Under the pieces are notes generated by a model that saw only the letters and a program-made list of their open reading frames with translations, was not told the DNA's origin and made no database searches. From the NCBI RefSeq assembly GCF_000720455.1, contig NZ_JOAK01000002.1, positions 1 to 64,000 of the forward strand: a DNA stretch of 64,000 nt, in the 5' to 3' direction. This stretch comes from Streptomyces virginiae. Lineage in GTDB: Bacteria > Actinomycetota > Actinomycetes > Streptomycetales > Streptomycetaceae. Positions 32,891 to 42,609 of the stretch are shown here, in pieces; position 1 is the stretch's first letter, and each line of letters starts with the position of its first letter. A program made the translations under genes and the position numbers.

Positions 32891-34364
32891 GGGATTCTCC
32901 CAGGAACTGCTCGGCGTGTGCGGCGAGGAGGTCGAGGACGGCTGCGATGTCGGCCGTCGTGGTCTGCGGGTTGAGGAGGGTGAACTTCAGGTACTGCTTC
33001 CCGTCCACCTTGGTGCCGGCGACGACGGCCTCGCCGGAGGCGAAGAGCGCCTTGCGGGCGTGGAGCTGGGCCTCGTCGAGGAGTTCTGCGGGGACGTCGT
33101 CGCCGGGCAGGAAGCGGAAGACGAGGGTGGAGATCTGAGGTTCGACGACGACCTCGAAGCGCGGGTCGGCGGTGATGACGTCGTAGCCGGCGGCGGCGAG
33201 GTCGATGACCTGGTCGAAGAGCGAGCCGACGCCGTCGGCGCCCATGATGCGCAGCGTCATCCAGAGCTTGAGGGCGTCGAAGCGACGCGTGGTCTGGATG
33301 GACTTGTCGACCTGGTTGGGGATCCGCTCCTCTGCCATCCGCCGCGGGTTGAGGTAGTCCGCGTGGTACGTGGCGTGCTTGAGGGTGTCGCGGTCGCGGA
33401 CCAGCATCGCGCTGGAGCTGACGGGCTGGAAGAACGACTTGTGGTAGTCGACCGTGACCGAGTCGGCGTGCTCGATGCCGTCGAGGAGGTGCCGGCGGGT
33501 GGGGGAGACCAGCAGTCCGCAGCCGTAGGCGGCGTCCACGTGCATCCACGCGGAGTGCTCGGCGGTCAGGCGAGCGATCTCGGGGAGCGGGTCGATGGAC
33601 CCGAAGTCGGTGGTGCCGGCGGTGGCGACGACGGCCATGGGGAAGAGGCCCTCGGCGGCGCAGTTCTCCAGCTCCAGCGCGAGGACGGAGGTGTCCATGC
33701 GGCGGTTGCGGTCCACGGGCACGGAGATGACGGCCTCGTAGCCCAGGCCCAGCATGGCGGCCGACTTCTGCACGCTGAAGTGGCTGGCCTCGGAGGTGAA
33801 GATGCGCAGCTTCGGGAGGAGTTCGGCCTTGGTCAGGCCGATCCCGGCGTCCATGGCGCGCTTCATGACGATGCGGCAGGCCTCGTCGCGGGCCAGCAGC
33901 AGGGCGTGGAAGTTGGACTGGCTGCCGCCGGAGGTGAAGATGCCGTCCGCGTTCTCCCCGAGGCCGATGCGGCGCGTGGTCCAGTCGATGAGGCGGCGCT
34001 CGATGAGCGTGCCGCCGATGGACTGGTCCCAGGTGTCGAGGGAGGAGTTGACGGCTGCCATGACGGCCTCGCCGACCACCGCGGGGATGACGACCGGGCA
34101 GTTGAGGTGGCCCAGGTAGCGCGGGTGGTGGAAGTAGACGGCGTCGCGGAGGTAGACGTCCTCCAGCTCGGCCAGCGCGGCGGAGGAGTCGCCGAGCGGG
34201 GTGTCGAGGTCGATCCCGTTGATGACCGGGGCGAGTTCGTCGACGGATATGCCGGTGTGGGGCCGTTCGGTGGTGGCGAGCTTGGCGGCGACGCGGTCGA
34301 CGCCCTCGGTGACAGAACGGCGGTAGATATCCGCGGTCGTCTCGTTCAGCAGATGCTGGCGCAT
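32874..34364 (-). CDS. desA: lysine decarboxylase DesA (PLP group II)
   Basis: 496 residues. A fold-type I PLP decarboxylase with [16 protein letters not shown] (residues ~140-155), HVDAAYGCG (Asp contacting PLP) and the Schiff-base lysine in [11 protein letters not shown]. It makes cadaverine from lysine, the first step of desferrioxamine synthesis. ATG 34364 follows GGAGGAAAG; an adjacent TTG at 34367 is less likely. It heads desABCD, and its iron box is 50 bases upstream. Confidence 0.95.
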   Translation of the reverse strand: MRQHLLNETTADIYRRSVTEGVDRVAAKLATTERPHTGISVDELAPVINGIDLDTPLGDSSAALAELEDVYLRDAVYFHHPRYLGHLNCPVVIPAVVGEAVMAAVNSSLDTWDQSIGGTLIERRLIDWTTRRIGLGENADGIFTSGGSQSNFHALLLARDEACRIVMKRAMDAGIGLTKAELLPKLRIFTSEASHFSVQKSAAMLGLGYEAVISVPVDRNRRMDTSVLALELENCAAEGLFPMAVVATAGTTDFGSIDPLPEIARLTAEHSAWMHVDAAYGCGLLVSPTRRHLLDGIEHADSVTVDYHKSFFQPVSSSAMLVRDRDTLKHATYHADYLNPRRMAEERIPNQVDKSIQTTRRFDALKLWMTLRIMGADGVGSLFDQVIDLAAAGYDVITADPRFEVVVEPQISTLVFRFLPGDDVPAELLDEAQLHARKALFASGEAVVAGTKVDGKQYLKFTLLNPQTTTADIAAVLDLLAAHAEQFLGESLAVHH

Positions 34365-34414
34365 CAACTTTCCTCCGGGCAGGGGGGAGAAGGGGAGGGT
34401 GGGGTGTGTGATGT

Positions 34415-34433
34415 TTAGGTTAGCCTAACCTAA
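34415..34433. promoter_or_regulatory. iron box (DmdR1/IdeR operator) of desABCD
   Basis: TTAGGTTAGCCTAACCTAA is a perfect 19-bp palindrome and matches the DmdR1/DtxR consensus TTAGGTTAGGCTCACCTAA closely. It lies upstream of desA, so iron-loaded DmdR1 would shut off siderophore synthesis. Confidence 0.95.
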
Positions 34434-34449
34434 CAAAATGGCCAAATGA

Positions 34450-34481
34450 AGATGGGCCCTGGTTTCGACCAGGGCCCATCT
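34450..34481 (-). terminator. terminator after desF, UUCG tetraloop
   Basis: A 14-bp stem, AGATGGGCCCTGGT with ACCAGGGCCCATCT, closes a TTCG loop 31 bases after the desF stop and separates it from the desA promoter. The UUCG loop makes this hairpin unusually stable. Confidence 0.92.
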
Positions 34482-34511
34482 CGAACTGCTGTGGAGGGAA
34501 GGGGGAGCTGA

Positions 34512-35411
34512 CTACAGCTCGGAAGCGGGGTCCTCGCTGGGAGCCTTGCCCGCGTACGCCTCGGCGAGGAGCTGCTCCTCGCTCGCGCCGAGCCGCCAGT
34601 AGCCGGTGAAGCGCACCGAGCGGCGGTCGACGGATCGTTCCTGCACGAAGTGGCGGCGCACCGCGCGCACCGTGCCCGCCTCGCCCGCCAGCCATGCGTA
34701 CGGGGCCGCCGCGGCCGGCGGCCGCGCCGAGCGGACCGCGTCCAGCACCCGGGCGGTCCGCTCCCGGTCGTCGCCCTCGCGCACGATCCACGTGATGTCC
34801 GCGTCGGCGAGCGTGTCGAGTTCGAGCCGGTCGTCCTCGTGCGGGACCTCGAACCAGGCCCGGACGCGGGTGCCCGCGGGCAGCCGGTCCAGGATCCCGG
34901 CCGCGGCCGGCAGGGCGGTCTCGTCCGCGTACATCCAGACCGCGTCGGTGCCGGCCGGGGGCTGGAAGCGCACGGACTTGTTCTCGGCGACGGCCGGGCC
35001 GATGGCCAGGATCCGGCGGCCGGCGCTCGCGCGCCCGGCCCAGTGGGAGGCGGGGGACGAGTCCCCGTGCAGGACGAAGTCGATGTCGACCTCGACGGCT
35101 CCCCGGTCGTCGCGGCGCTGCTCGCGCACGGTGTAGGAGCGCATCACCGGCCGCTCGGCCTCCGGCATGCCGCGCCAGGCGGTGAACCAGGTGTCCTCGT
35201 CCGTGGACGGCAGCACGGTGTGCTCCACGCCGGACGGGGGCAGGAAGAGCGACAGGCTCTGGTCGAAGCCGCCCGAACGGAAGTCCGCGAGGGTCTCCCC
35301 GCCGAAGGTGACCCGCAGGAACGAGTGACCCAGACGGCGCGTACGCAGCACTTCGAGCGCGAAGAAGCGGAAGTGCGAGGCGGCCGGGGTGTCGGACGCG
35401 GTGACGGTCAT
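34512..35411 (-). CDS. desF: siderophore-interacting FAD protein DesF
   Basis: 299 residues, a SIP-family ferric-siderophore reductase. The N-terminal FAD-binding domain carries the RSYTVR motif near residue 90 and the C-terminal NAD(P)H-like domain has LAIGPAVAE and WLAGEAGTVRAVRR. It reduces Fe(III)-desferrioxamine so that the iron can be used. It is downstream of desE on the same strand, but two strong hairpins lie between and no iron box precedes it, so its expression depends on read-through or an unrecognised promoter. Confidence 0.9.
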   Translation of the reverse strand: MTVTASDTPAASHFRFFALEVLRTRRLGHSFLRVTFGGETLADFRSGGFDQSLSLFLPPSGVEHTVLPSTDEDTWFTAWRGMPEAERPVMRSYTVREQRRDDRGAVEVDIDFVLHGDSSPASHWAGRASAGRRILAIGPAVAENKSVRFQPPAGTDAVWMYADETALPAAAGILDRLPAGTRVRAWFEVPHEDDRLELDTLADADITWIVREGDDRERTARVLDAVRSARPPAAAAPYAWLAGEAGTVRAVRRHFVQERSVDRRSVRFTGYWRLGASEEQLLAEAYAGKAPSEDPASEL

Positions 35412-35453
35412 GCGGAAGGTCCCCCCTGGAACTCGGTACGGCCTGAGGCGGGT

Positions 35454-35511
35454 CCAGGGCGTGTCCGCGTGGACACGCCCTGGGAGCGGGCGCCCGGGGT
35501 CACCGGGCGCC
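35454..35511 (-). terminator. two tandem hairpins between desE and desF
   Basis: On the minus strand, a 9-bp stem (35489-35497 with 35503-35511, GGCGCCCGG/CCGGGCGCC) starts 10 bases after the desE stop. It is followed by a perfect 13-bp stem CCAGGGCGTGTCC/GGACACGCCCTGG (35454-35466 with 35471-35483). Together they form a strong terminator or an attenuating region. Confidence 0.85.
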
Positions 35512-35520
35512 GCGCGAGGG

Positions 35521-36561
35521 TCAGGCGACCTTCTTGGCGTTCTGGATGGCCTTCGCGAGGTCCTCGAGGATCTGCGCGCACTTGTCGTACGAGAAGATCG
35601 GCTCGGTGGTGCGCGGGGCGACCTGGCCGGCCTTCACGGCGGGCATCTCGGCCCAAGTGGCCTTGGCCTTCAGCTCCTCCGGCTGCAGGGTGCCGGTGCG
35701 GTTGTCGAGCAGGACCAGGTCGGCCTTGTACTTGCCGGCGTTCTCCCAGCTCAGGCTCTCGAAGAAGCCGCCCTCGTCGAGCTTCTCGGGGGTGACGAAC
35801 TCGACGCCGAGGGTCTTGAAGTACTTCAGGTCGGCGGAGGTGTCCGGGGTGGAGGCGTAGAACAGGTCGGCGGAGCCGGAGCCGACGAGGACCTTGATGC
35901 CCGGGTTGGCCTTGGTGGCCTCGCGGACCTTGGCGGCGGCGGCCTCGAAGCGGGCCTTGCCGTCGACGGCGGCCTTGGCGTTCATGTCGGCGCCCAGCGA
36001 CTTGGCGAGGTCCGCCGTGCGCTCCAGGGCCTTGTCCATGGAGACGTTGCCGCCCACGCCGATCGCGGCGGCCGGGGCCAGCTTCAGGATCTTGTCCTTG
36101 GAGGCCTCGGGCACGTACCAGTACGAGCCGTCCCAGGTGTTGGTGACGAGCAGGTCGGGCTGGAGGGAGGCGTACTCCTCGACGTTGAACTCGTCGTAGA
36201 CGTTGCCGATGATCTTGACCTTGGAGATGTCCATCGAGCCGGCCTGGACGTCGGGCTTGCCGTCGGCGGTCTTGGTCGGGCCGAAGACGCCCTTGACCGG
36301 GACGCCGTAGTCGTGCAGCGCGGCGGCGGTGCCGGTGAACGCGACGATGTTCTTCGGCGTGGACTTGGTGCTGACGTCCTTGCCGAGGTCGTCCTTGAAG
36401 GTCCAGGGACCGGAGGACGCGGCGGCGGTGCTGCCCTTGTCGCCGTCACCCTTCGCCGAGTCGGTGCCTCCGCAGGCGGCGAGCACGGCGACGAGGCCGA
36501 GGGCGCCGCCCGCGGCGACGAAGCCGCGACGGGTGAAGGAGAAGTTGCGGGACTTGGGCAT
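35521..36561 (-). CDS. desE: ferric-desferrioxamine-binding lipoprotein DesE
   Basis: 346 residues. The N terminus has a twin-arginine-like motif (SFTRRGFVAAGG) and a lipobox LAAC (Cys near residue 30). The mature protein is a class III periplasmic-binding (FhuD/BtuF-like) receptor, with NIVAFTGTAAALHDYGVPVKGVFG and EEYASLQPDLLVTN segments. It captures ferrioxamine at the cell surface; no permease or ATPase genes are beside it. An iron box 57 bases upstream of ATG 36561 controls it. Confidence 0.93.
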   Translation of the reverse strand: MPKSRNFSFTRRGFVAAGGALGLVAVLAACGGTDSAKGDGDKGSTAAASSGPWTFKDDLGKDVSTKSTPKNIVAFTGTAAALHDYGVPVKGVFGPTKTADGKPDVQAGSMDISKVKIIGNVYDEFNVEEYASLQPDLLVTNTWDGSYWYVPEASKDKILKLAPAAAIGVGGNVSMDKALERTADLAKSLGADMNAKAAVDGKARFEAAAAKVREATKANPGIKVLVGSGSADLFYASTPDTSADLKYFKTLGVEFVTPEKLDEGGFFESLSWENAGKYKADLVLLDNRTGTLQPEELKAKATWAEMPAVKAGQVAPRTTEPIFSYDKCAQILEDLAKAIQNAKKVA

Positions 36562-36617
36562 AATCGATGTCCGTTTTCGTGCGTACCGGGGCGGCCACCA
36601 GCGTGCCGTTCGTGGGG

Positions 36618-36636
36618 AAGGTTAGCCTAACCTTGG
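36618..36636. promoter_or_regulatory. iron box (DmdR1) of desE
   Basis: AAGGTTAGCCTAACCTT (36619-36635) is a perfect 17-bp palindrome of the DmdR1/DtxR type in front of desE. It shares the GGTTAGCCTAACC core with the desA box. Confidence 0.93.
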
Positions 36637-36692
36637 CCGAAAACGGTAAGGGGGCCCTAAGTTTTCTCCGGACCCCCTCACGCCACCCGCGC

Positions 36693-36708
36693 CCGCACGG
36701 GCGTGCGG
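36693..36708 (-). terminator. possible terminator of the leucine-catabolic operon
   Basis: CCGCACG and CGTGCGG form a 7-bp stem with a two-base loop directly after the acdH stop codon. A longer GCGCCCG arm overlaps. The loop is tight, so this is a tentative call. Confidence 0.4.
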
Positions 36709-36709
36709 A

Positions 36710-37870
36710 CTAGCCCGCGAAGCCCAACTCGCGTGCGATCAGCATGCGCTGGACCTCGCTGGTGCCCTCGCCGATCTCCAGGATCTTGGAGTCCCGCCAC
36801 ATTCGAGCCACCGGGTACTCGTTCATGAACCCGTAGCCGCCGTGGATCTGCGTCGCGTCACGGGCGTTGTCCACGGCCACCGTCGAGGAGTACAGCTTCG
36901 CGATCGCCGCCTCCTTCTTGAACGGCTCCCCGGCCACCAGGCGGGACGCCGCGTCGCGCCAGCCGATGCGGGCCATGTGGGCGCGCATCTCCATGTCGGC
37001 CAGCTTGAACTGGATGGCCTGGTTGTCGCCGATCGCCTTGCCGAAGGCGTGCCGCTCCCTGGCGTACTTCACCGACTCGTCCACACAGCCCTGGGCGAGG
37101 CCCGTGGCGAGCGCGGAGATGGCGATCCGGCCCTCGTCCAGGATCCGCAGGAACTGGGCGTAGCCGCGGCCCTCCTCGCCCACCAGGTTGGCCAGCGGGA
37201 CCCGTACGTCGTCGAAGGACAGCTCACGGGTGTCCGAGGAGTTCCAGCCGACCTTGGAGTACGGGGCGGCCACCGTGAAGCCCGGGGTGCCGGACGGGAC
37301 GATGATCGAGGAGATCTCCGGGCGGCCGTCCGCCTTGCGGCCCGTCACGGCGGTGACCGTGACCAGACCGGTGATGTCCGTACCGGAGTTGGTGATGAAG
37401 CACTTCGAGCCGTTGATGACCCACTCGTCGCCGTCCTTGACGGCGGTGGTGCGGGTGCCGCCGGCGTCCGAGCCCGCGCCCGGCTCGGTCAGGCCGAAGG
37501 CGCCCAGGACCTCGCCGGAGCACAGCTTCGGCAGCCACTGCCGCTTCTGCTCCTCGGTGCCGAAGAGGTACAGGGGCATCGCGCCGAGCGAGACCCCGGC
37601 CTCCAGGGTGATGGCGACGGAGGAGTCGACGCGGGCCAGCTCCTCCAGGGCGATGCCGAGGGCGAGGTAGTCCCCGCCCATGCCGCCGTACTCCTCCGGG
37701 AAGGGCAGGCCGAACAGGCCCATGCGGCCCATCTCGGCGACGATCTCGTAGGGGAACTCGTGCCGCTCGTACAGGTCGCCGATCTTCGGGGCGACCACGT
37801 CGTGGGCGAACGCCTCGACGGTACGGCGGAGTTCCTCGTGCTCAGGGGTGAGCCGGTGGTCGAGGGACAT
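36710..37870 (-). CDS. acdH: acyl-CoA dehydrogenase AcdH (isovaleryl/branched-chain type)
   Basis: 386 residues. N-terminal helical domain, FAD-binding middle strand domain with AFGLTEPGAGSDAGGTRTTA (about 125-145, quoted in part), and C-terminal helical domain. The active-site Glu is expected in the segment QIHGGYGFMNEYPVARMWRD / KILEIGEGTSEVQRML. Position after hmgL and accA1/accD1 points to isovaleryl-CoA or another branched-chain acyl-CoA as substrate. Spacing of 7 bases from hmgL shows one operon. Confidence 0.92.
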   Translation of the reverse strand: MSLDHRLTPEHEELRRTVEAFAHDVVAPKIGDLYERHEFPYEIVAEMGRMGLFGLPFPEEYGGMGGDYLALGIALEELARVDSSVAITLEAGVSLGAMPLYLFGTEEQKRQWLPKLCSGEVLGAFGLTEPGAGSDAGGTRTTAVKDGDEWVINGSKCFITNSGTDITGLVTVTAVTGRKADGRPEISSIIVPSGTPGFTVAAPYSKVGWNSSDTRELSFDDVRVPLANLVGEEGRGYAQFLRILDEGRIAISALATGLAQGCVDESVKYARERHAFGKAIGDNQAIQFKLADMEMRAHMARIGWRDAASRLVAGEPFKKEAAIAKLYSSTVAVDNARDATQIHGGYGFMNEYPVARMWRDSKILEIGEGTSEVQRMLIARELGFAG

Positions 37871-37877
37871 GGTGTGA

Positions 37878-38810
37878 CTACTCCTTGTGGGAGAGGGCGC
37901 GGACGGTACGGGAGGGGCTGGGGCGCCCCAGCCGTTCGGCCATCCACACGCTCGTGGCGGTGAGGGCGGCCAGGTCGACCCCGGTCTCGATGCCGAGACC
38001 GTCGAGCATCCACACCAGGTCCTCGGTCGCGAGGTTGCCCGTGGCGCTCTTCGCGTACGGGCATCCGCCGAGGCCGCCCGCGGAGGCGTCGACGGTGGTG
38101 ACGCCGTGCTGGAGCGCGGCGAGGGTGTTGGACAGGGCCTGGCCGTAGGTGTCGTGGAAGTGCACGCCGACGCGGTCGGTGGGGACACCGGCCTCGTTCA
38201 GCGCGGAGAGCAGGGCCTGGACATGGCCCGGGGTGGCGACGCCGATCGTGTCGCCGAGGCTCAGCTCGTCACAGCCGAGGTCGAGCAGGGCCTTGGCCAC
38301 GGAGACGACCTGGTGCACCGGCACGGCGCCCTCCCAGGGGTCGCCGAAGCACATGGACAGATAGCCGCGCACGTGCGCCCCGCCCTGCCGGGCCCGGGCC
38401 ACGACGGGCTCGAACATGGCGAGGGACTCGGCGACGGTGCGGTTGAGGTTGCGGGAGGCGAAGGTCTCCGTGGCCGAACCGAACACCGCGATCCGGGTGG
38501 CCCCGAGGGCGAGCGCGCGGTCCAGGCCGCGCTCGTTCGGCACGAGGACGGGCAGGGCCGCGTCCACGTCGGCGAGCAGCGGGAAGAGCTGCTCGGCGTC
38601 GGCGAGCTGGGGCACCCACTTGGGGTGCACGAAGCTGGTCGCCTCGATCGTGCTCAGGCCGGCGGCGGCCAGGCGGTGGACGAACTCCGCCTTGACCTCC
38701 GTGGGGACGGCCGTCTTCTCGTTCTGCAGGCCGTCGCGGGCGCCGACCTCGTGGATGCGGACCCGGGCCGGCAGGCCGGGGGCCGGGACGTTCATGGGCA
38801 GCCCGATCAC
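37878..38810 (-). CDS. hmgL: hydroxymethylglutaryl-CoA lyase
   Basis: 310 residues, a TIM-barrel HMGL-like enzyme. [14 protein letters not shown] (residues 20-33) holds the metal-binding Asp and substrate Arg, [13 protein letters not shown] supplies the two metal His residues, and [14 protein letters not shown] is the active-site loop with the catalytic Cys. It splits HMG-CoA into acetyl-CoA and acetoacetate, the last step of leucine degradation. GTG 38810 overlaps the accA1 stop as GTGA, so I keep this start over ATG 38795. Confidence 0.94.
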   Translation of the reverse strand: MIGLPMNVPAPGLPARVRIHEVGARDGLQNEKTAVPTEVKAEFVHRLAAAGLSTIEATSFVHPKWVPQLADAEQLFPLLADVDAALPVLVPNERGLDRALALGATRIAVFGSATETFASRNLNRTVAESLAMFEPVVARARQGGAHVRGYLSMCFGDPWEGAVPVHQVVSVAKALLDLGCDELSLGDTIGVATPGHVQALLSALNEAGVPTDRVGVHFHDTYGQALSNTLAALQHGVTTVDASAGGLGGCPYAKSATGNLATEDLVWMLDGLGIETGVDLAALTATSVWMAERLGRPSPSRTVRALSHKE

Positions 38811-40864
38811 GCGTCCTCCTCCTCGTCCGGGGTGACGACGGCCAGCACCTGGTCCATGGCGACGGTGGTGCCGGGAGAGACGTCCAGCTCGGTGACCGTG
38901 CCCGCGTGCGGGGCGGAGATGACGTGCTCCATCTTCATCGCCTCGACGACGAGCAGGCTCTGACCGGCCGTCACCTTGTCCCCGACGGCCACCTTGACGA
39001 CGGTGACGGTGCCGGGCATGGGGGCGGCGAGGGTGTCGGCCCCCGCGCTCGCCGCGCCGTGAGCGGCCACCGGGTCGTGGCGCTGGACGTGCCAGGAGTC
39101 GGCGTCGCGGCCGAGCCAGGTCCCCTCCGGGGAGGTGGCGTGGCTGAAGCGGTGGGTGACGCCGTCGAGTTCGATGGTCAAGTGGTCGGCGGTGCGGACC
39201 GCGATCCGGGCTCGCGCCGGTGCGCCGGGGCTCTGCCCCGGACCCCGCGCCTCAATCGCCGGCGGGGCTGAATCCGCCCCGGCGAGGTCGGAAACGAGGA
39301 CCTCGGTGTCCCCGCCCAGGGGGCGGGTACGGACCTCCACCGGGTCCTGGCCCGGGAGGCGGAAGTGGTGGACGGTCCAGGCGGGGGTGCCGCCCAGGCG
39401 CCAGCCGCTCGCGGCGTCGAACGGGTCGGTCCACCCCGTCGCCCGCTGCTCCGGCGCGGTGCCCGCCAGCAGCGCGGCCGCCGCGTACACCTCGGCCGGA
39501 ACCCCCTCCGGGAGGAGCCCCGCGAGGTCCCGCTCGACCAGCCCCGTGTCCAGGTCCCCGGACACCACGTCCGGATGGGCCAGCAGCCTCCGCAGGAAAC
39601 CGGCGTTGGTCTGGACGCCCAGGATCACGGTGTCGGCGAGAGCGGCCCGCAGCATGCGCAGCGCGGCCGGCCGGTCCGGGCCGTGGACGATGACCTTCGA
39701 CAGCATCGGGTCGTACGTCGAGCCCACCGGCACGCCCGCCGTCAGGCCCGAGTCCGTACGGACCGCACCGCCCGACGGCTCCGACAGGGCCAGGACCGTA
39801 CCGCCGGACGGCAGGAAGCCGCGCGCCGGGTCCTCCGCGCAGACGCGTGCCTCGATGGCGTGCCCGGTCAGCCGGACGTCGTCCTGGGTGACGGGCAGCG
39901 CCTCGCCGGAGGCGACCCGCAGCTGGAGTTCCACCAGGTCCAGGCCGGTGATCAGCTCCGTCACCGGGTGCTCGACCTGGAGGCGGGTGTTCATCTCCAT
40001 GAAGTAGTAGGAGGACGGGTCGCCGCCGGGGACGATGAACTCCACCGTGCCCGCGCCGACGTAACCGCAGGAGCGGGCCGCGTCCACGGCCGCCGCGCCC
40101 ATCGCCGCGCGGGTCTTCTCGTCGAGCAGGACCGAGGGGGCCTCCTCGATGACCTTCTGGTGCCGGCGCTGCAGGGAGCACTCGCGCTCGCCGAGGTGCA
40201 CGACGTTGCCGTGGGAGTCCGCCAGCACCTGGATCTCGATGTGCCGGGGCCGGTCCACCCACCGCTCCACCAGGAGGGTGTCGTCGCCGAAGGACGAGCG
40301 GGCCTCGCGGCGGGCCGCCGCGATCTCCTCGGCCAGCACCGCCTCGTCGCGTACGAGCCGCATGCCCTTGCCGCCGCCGCCCGCCGAGGGCTTCAGCAGG
40401 ACCGGCATGCCGATCTCCGAGGCGGCCGCGACCAGTTCGGCGTCGGTGAGGCCGCTGCCCGAGGAGCCGGGGACCACGGGCACGCCCGCCGCCTTCACCG
40501 TCTCCTTCGCGCGGATCTTGTCGCCCATGAGGGAGATGGCGGAGGCGGGCGGCCCGATGAAGGCCAGTCCGGCGTCCGTGCAGGCCTGCGCGAAGACGGC
40601 GTTCTCCGCGAGGAAGCCGTAGCCGGGGTGGACGGCCTCGGCGCCCGTCCGCTTCGCGGCATCCAGCAGCCGCTCCACCGACAGGTAGCTCTCCGCGGCC
40701 GCCGCCGGGCCGATCCGGACGGCCGTGTCCGCCTCCCGTACGTGGCGGGCGTCCGCGTCCGCGTCGCTGAAGACGGCCACGGAGCGGATGCCGAGCTCCC
40801 GCAGGGTGCGGATGACCCGGACCGCGATCTCGCCGCGGTTCGCGACCAGAACAGTGCTGAACAT
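38807..40864 (-). CDS. accA1: methylcrotonyl-CoA carboxylase biotin-containing alpha subunit
   Basis: 685 residues. The biotin carboxylase domain (1-450) has the ATP-grasp loop [14 protein letters not shown] and [15 protein letters not shown]. The last 75 residues are a biotinyl carrier domain with the biotin Lys in EAMKMEH. It carboxylates biotin for transfer by the AccD1 partner. ATG 40864 ([14 protein letters not shown]) is the usual start. In the linker at about residues 530-555 a GC-rich dispersed repeat has been inserted and is translated in frame ([18 protein letters not shown]). It lies 16 bases downstream of accD1. Confidence 0.93.
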   Translation of the reverse strand: MFSTVLVANRGEIAVRVIRTLRELGIRSVAVFSDADADARHVREADTAVRIGPAAAAESYLSVERLLDAAKRTGAEAVHPGYGFLAENAVFAQACTDAGLAFIGPPASAISLMGDKIRAKETVKAAGVPVVPGSSGSGLTDAELVAAASEIGMPVLLKPSAGGGGKGMRLVRDEAVLAEEIAAARREARSSFGDDTLLVERWVDRPRHIEIQVLADSHGNVVHLGERECSLQRRHQKVIEEAPSVLLDEKTRAAMGAAAVDAARSCGYVGAGTVEFIVPGGDPSSYYFMEMNTRLQVEHPVTELITGLDLVELQLRVASGEALPVTQDDVRLTGHAIEARVCAEDPARGFLPSGGTVLALSEPSGGAVRTDSGLTAGVPVGSTYDPMLSKVIVHGPDRPAALRMLRAALADTVILGVQTNAGFLRRLLAHPDVVSGDLDTGLVERDLAGLLPEGVPAEVYAAAALLAGTAPEQRATGWTDPFDAASGWRLGGTPAWTVHHFRLPGQDPVEVRTRPLGGDTEVLVSDLAGADSAPPAIEARGPGQSPGAPARARIAVRTADHLTIELDGVTHRFSHATSPEGTWLGRDADSWHVQRHDPVAAHGAASAGADTLAAPMPGTVTVVKVAVGDKVTAGQSLLVVEAMKMEHVISAPHAGTVTELDVSPGTTVAMDQVLAVVTPDEEEDA
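39225..39269 (-). repeat. GC-rich dispersed (REP-like) repeat, copy 2, inside accA1
   Basis: On the minus strand this stretch matches the intergenic copy at 101-144 at about 41 of 43 positions, including GCCCCGCCGGCGATTGAGG and GGGGCAGAGCCCC. It has no stop codon in the accA1 frame and encodes part of the linker between the carboxylase and biotinyl domains. Confidence 0.85.
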
Positions 40865-40880
40865 CAGTGAGGTCCTCACG

Positions 40881-42497
40881 TCACATACGGAAGATGCCGA
40901 AGCCCGAGTCGCCCAGCGGGGCGTTCGCGCACGCGGTCAGGGCCAGTCCCAGCACCTGCCGGGTCTCCATGGGGTCGATGACCCCGTCGTCCCACAGCCG
41001 CGCCGTGGCGTAGTAGGCGTTGCCCTGCTCCTCGTACTGGGCGCGGACCGGGGCCTTGAAGGCCTCCTCGTCCTCGGCCGGCCACTCCTGGCCGGCGCCC
41101 TCGATCTGGTCGCGCTTGACCGTCGCGAGGACCGAGGCGGCCTGCTCGCCGCCCATCACGGAGATCTTGGCGTTGGGCCACATCCACAGGAAGCGCGGCG
41201 AATAGGCCCGCCCGCACATCGAGTAGTTGCCGGCGCCGTACGAGCCGCCGACCACCACCGTCAGCTTCGGCACCCGGGCGCAGGCCACGGCCGTGACCAT
41301 CTTGGCGCCGTGCTTGGCGATGCCCCCCGCCTCGTAGTCGCGGCCGACCATGAAGCCGGAGATGTTCTGGAGGAAGAGCAGCGGGATGCCGCGCTGGTCG
41401 CACAGCTCGATGAAGTGGGCGCCCTTCTGGGCGGATTCGGCGAACAGGATGCCGTTGTTCGCGATGATGCCGACCGGGTGGCCGTGGATCCGGGCGAAGC
41501 CGGTGACCAGCGTCTGGCCGAACTCGGACTTGAACTCCTGGAAGCGGGAGCCGTCCGTGATCCGCGCGATGATCTCGCGGGCGTCGTACGGGGTGCGGGA
41601 GTCGACCGGGACCGCGCCGTACAGCCCGGCCGGGTCCACCTTCGGCTCCTCCGGGGCCTCGACCGACCAGGGCAGGGCCCCGCGCTCGGGCAGGGTCGCC
41701 ACGATGTTCCGCACGATCCGCAGCGCGTGCGCGTCGTCCTCCGCGAGGTGGTCCGTCACGCCGGAGACGCGGGAGTGGACCTCGCCGCCGCCGAGCTCCT
41801 CGGCCGTGACCACCTCGCCGGTGGCGGCCTTCACCAGCGGCGGACCGCCGAGGAAGATCGTGCCCTGGTTGCGGACGATGACGGCCTCGTCGCTCATCGC
41901 CGGTACGTACGCCCCGCCCGCGGTGCAGGAGCCGAGGACGGCGGCGATCTGCGGGATGCCGGCGCCCGACATGCGCGCCTGGTTGTAGAAGATGCGGCCG
42001 AAGTGCTCCCGGTCGGGGAAGACCTCGTCCTGCATCGGCAGGAAGGCGCCGCCCGAGTCGACCAGGTACAGGCAGGGGAGACGGTTCTCCAGCGCCACCT
42101 CCTGGGCGCGCAGGTGCTTCTTGACGGTCATCGGGTAGTACGTGCCGCCCTTGACGGTGGCGTCGTTCGCGACGATCACGCACTCGCGGCCGCTGACCCG
42201 GCCGATGCCCGCGATGACTCCGGCGGCGGGGGCGGAGCCCCCGTACATGCCCTCGGCGGCCAGCGGCGCCAGCTCCAGGAAGGGGGAGCCCGGGTCGAGG
42301 AGGGTGTCCACGCGGTCGCGCGGTAGGAGTTTCCCGCGGGCGGTGTGGCGGGCGCGGGCCTTCTCGCCGCCGCCGAGCCGGGCCGCGTCGAGCCGGGCGC
42401 GCAGGCCCTCGGTCAGCTCGCGGTGGGCGGCCTCGTTGGTCCGCCAGGCCTCGGACGCCGGGTCCGCGGCGCTCGTCAGCACTGGTGCCTGCTGCAT
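40881..42497 (-). CDS. accD1: methylcrotonyl-CoA carboxylase carboxyltransferase (beta) subunit
   Basis: 538 residues, a carboxyl transferase with two crotonase-like halves. The first oxyanion region is around [20 protein letters not shown]. The second includes [20 protein letters not shown] and [34 protein letters not shown] (quoted as two motif regions near residues 350 and 430). It transfers CO2 from AccA1 biotin to 3-methylcrotonyl-CoA. ATG 42497 has GGGAG upstream. It is the first gene of accD1-accA1-hmgL-acdH. Confidence 0.93.
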   Translation of the reverse strand: MQQAPVLTSAADPASEAWRTNEAAHRELTEGLRARLDAARLGGGEKARARHTARGKLLPRDRVDTLLDPGSPFLELAPLAAEGMYGGSAPAAGVIAGIGRVSGRECVIVANDATVKGGTYYPMTVKKHLRAQEVALENRLPCLYLVDSGGAFLPMQDEVFPDREHFGRIFYNQARMSGAGIPQIAAVLGSCTAGGAYVPAMSDEAVIVRNQGTIFLGGPPLVKAATGEVVTAEELGGGEVHSRVSGVTDHLAEDDAHALRIVRNIVATLPERGALPWSVEAPEEPKVDPAGLYGAVPVDSRTPYDAREIIARITDGSRFQEFKSEFGQTLVTGFARIHGHPVGIIANNGILFAESAQKGAHFIELCDQRGIPLLFLQNISGFMVGRDYEAGGIAKHGAKMVTAVACARVPKLTVVVGGSYGAGNYSMCGRAYSPRFLWMWPNAKISVMGGEQAASVLATVKRDQIEGAGQEWPAEDEEAFKAPVRAQYEEQGNAYYATARLWDDGVIDPMETRQVLGLALTACANAPLGDSGFGIFRM

Positions 42498-42540
42498 CGG
42501 TCGAGCTCCCTTGCTCGTTCCACTTGCTCGGTACACGTTG

Positions 42541-42586
42541 TTAATGAGCGTTAACGCTTCTGCGCATTAGGTTAACGACCGCTAAC
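42541..42586. promoter_or_regulatory. TetR-type operators of the leucine-catabolic operon
   Basis: AGCGTTAACGCT (42547-42558) is a perfect 12-bp palindrome. GTTAACGACCGCTAAC (42571-42586) is an imperfect inverted repeat of the same GTTA/TAAC halves, and TTAATGAG at 42541 adds another half. They lie between the divergent accD1 and TetR genes, so the local regulator probably represses both. Confidence 0.75.
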
Positions 42587-42609
42587 GGCCCTGTCTAGAA
42601 TGGTTTCCC

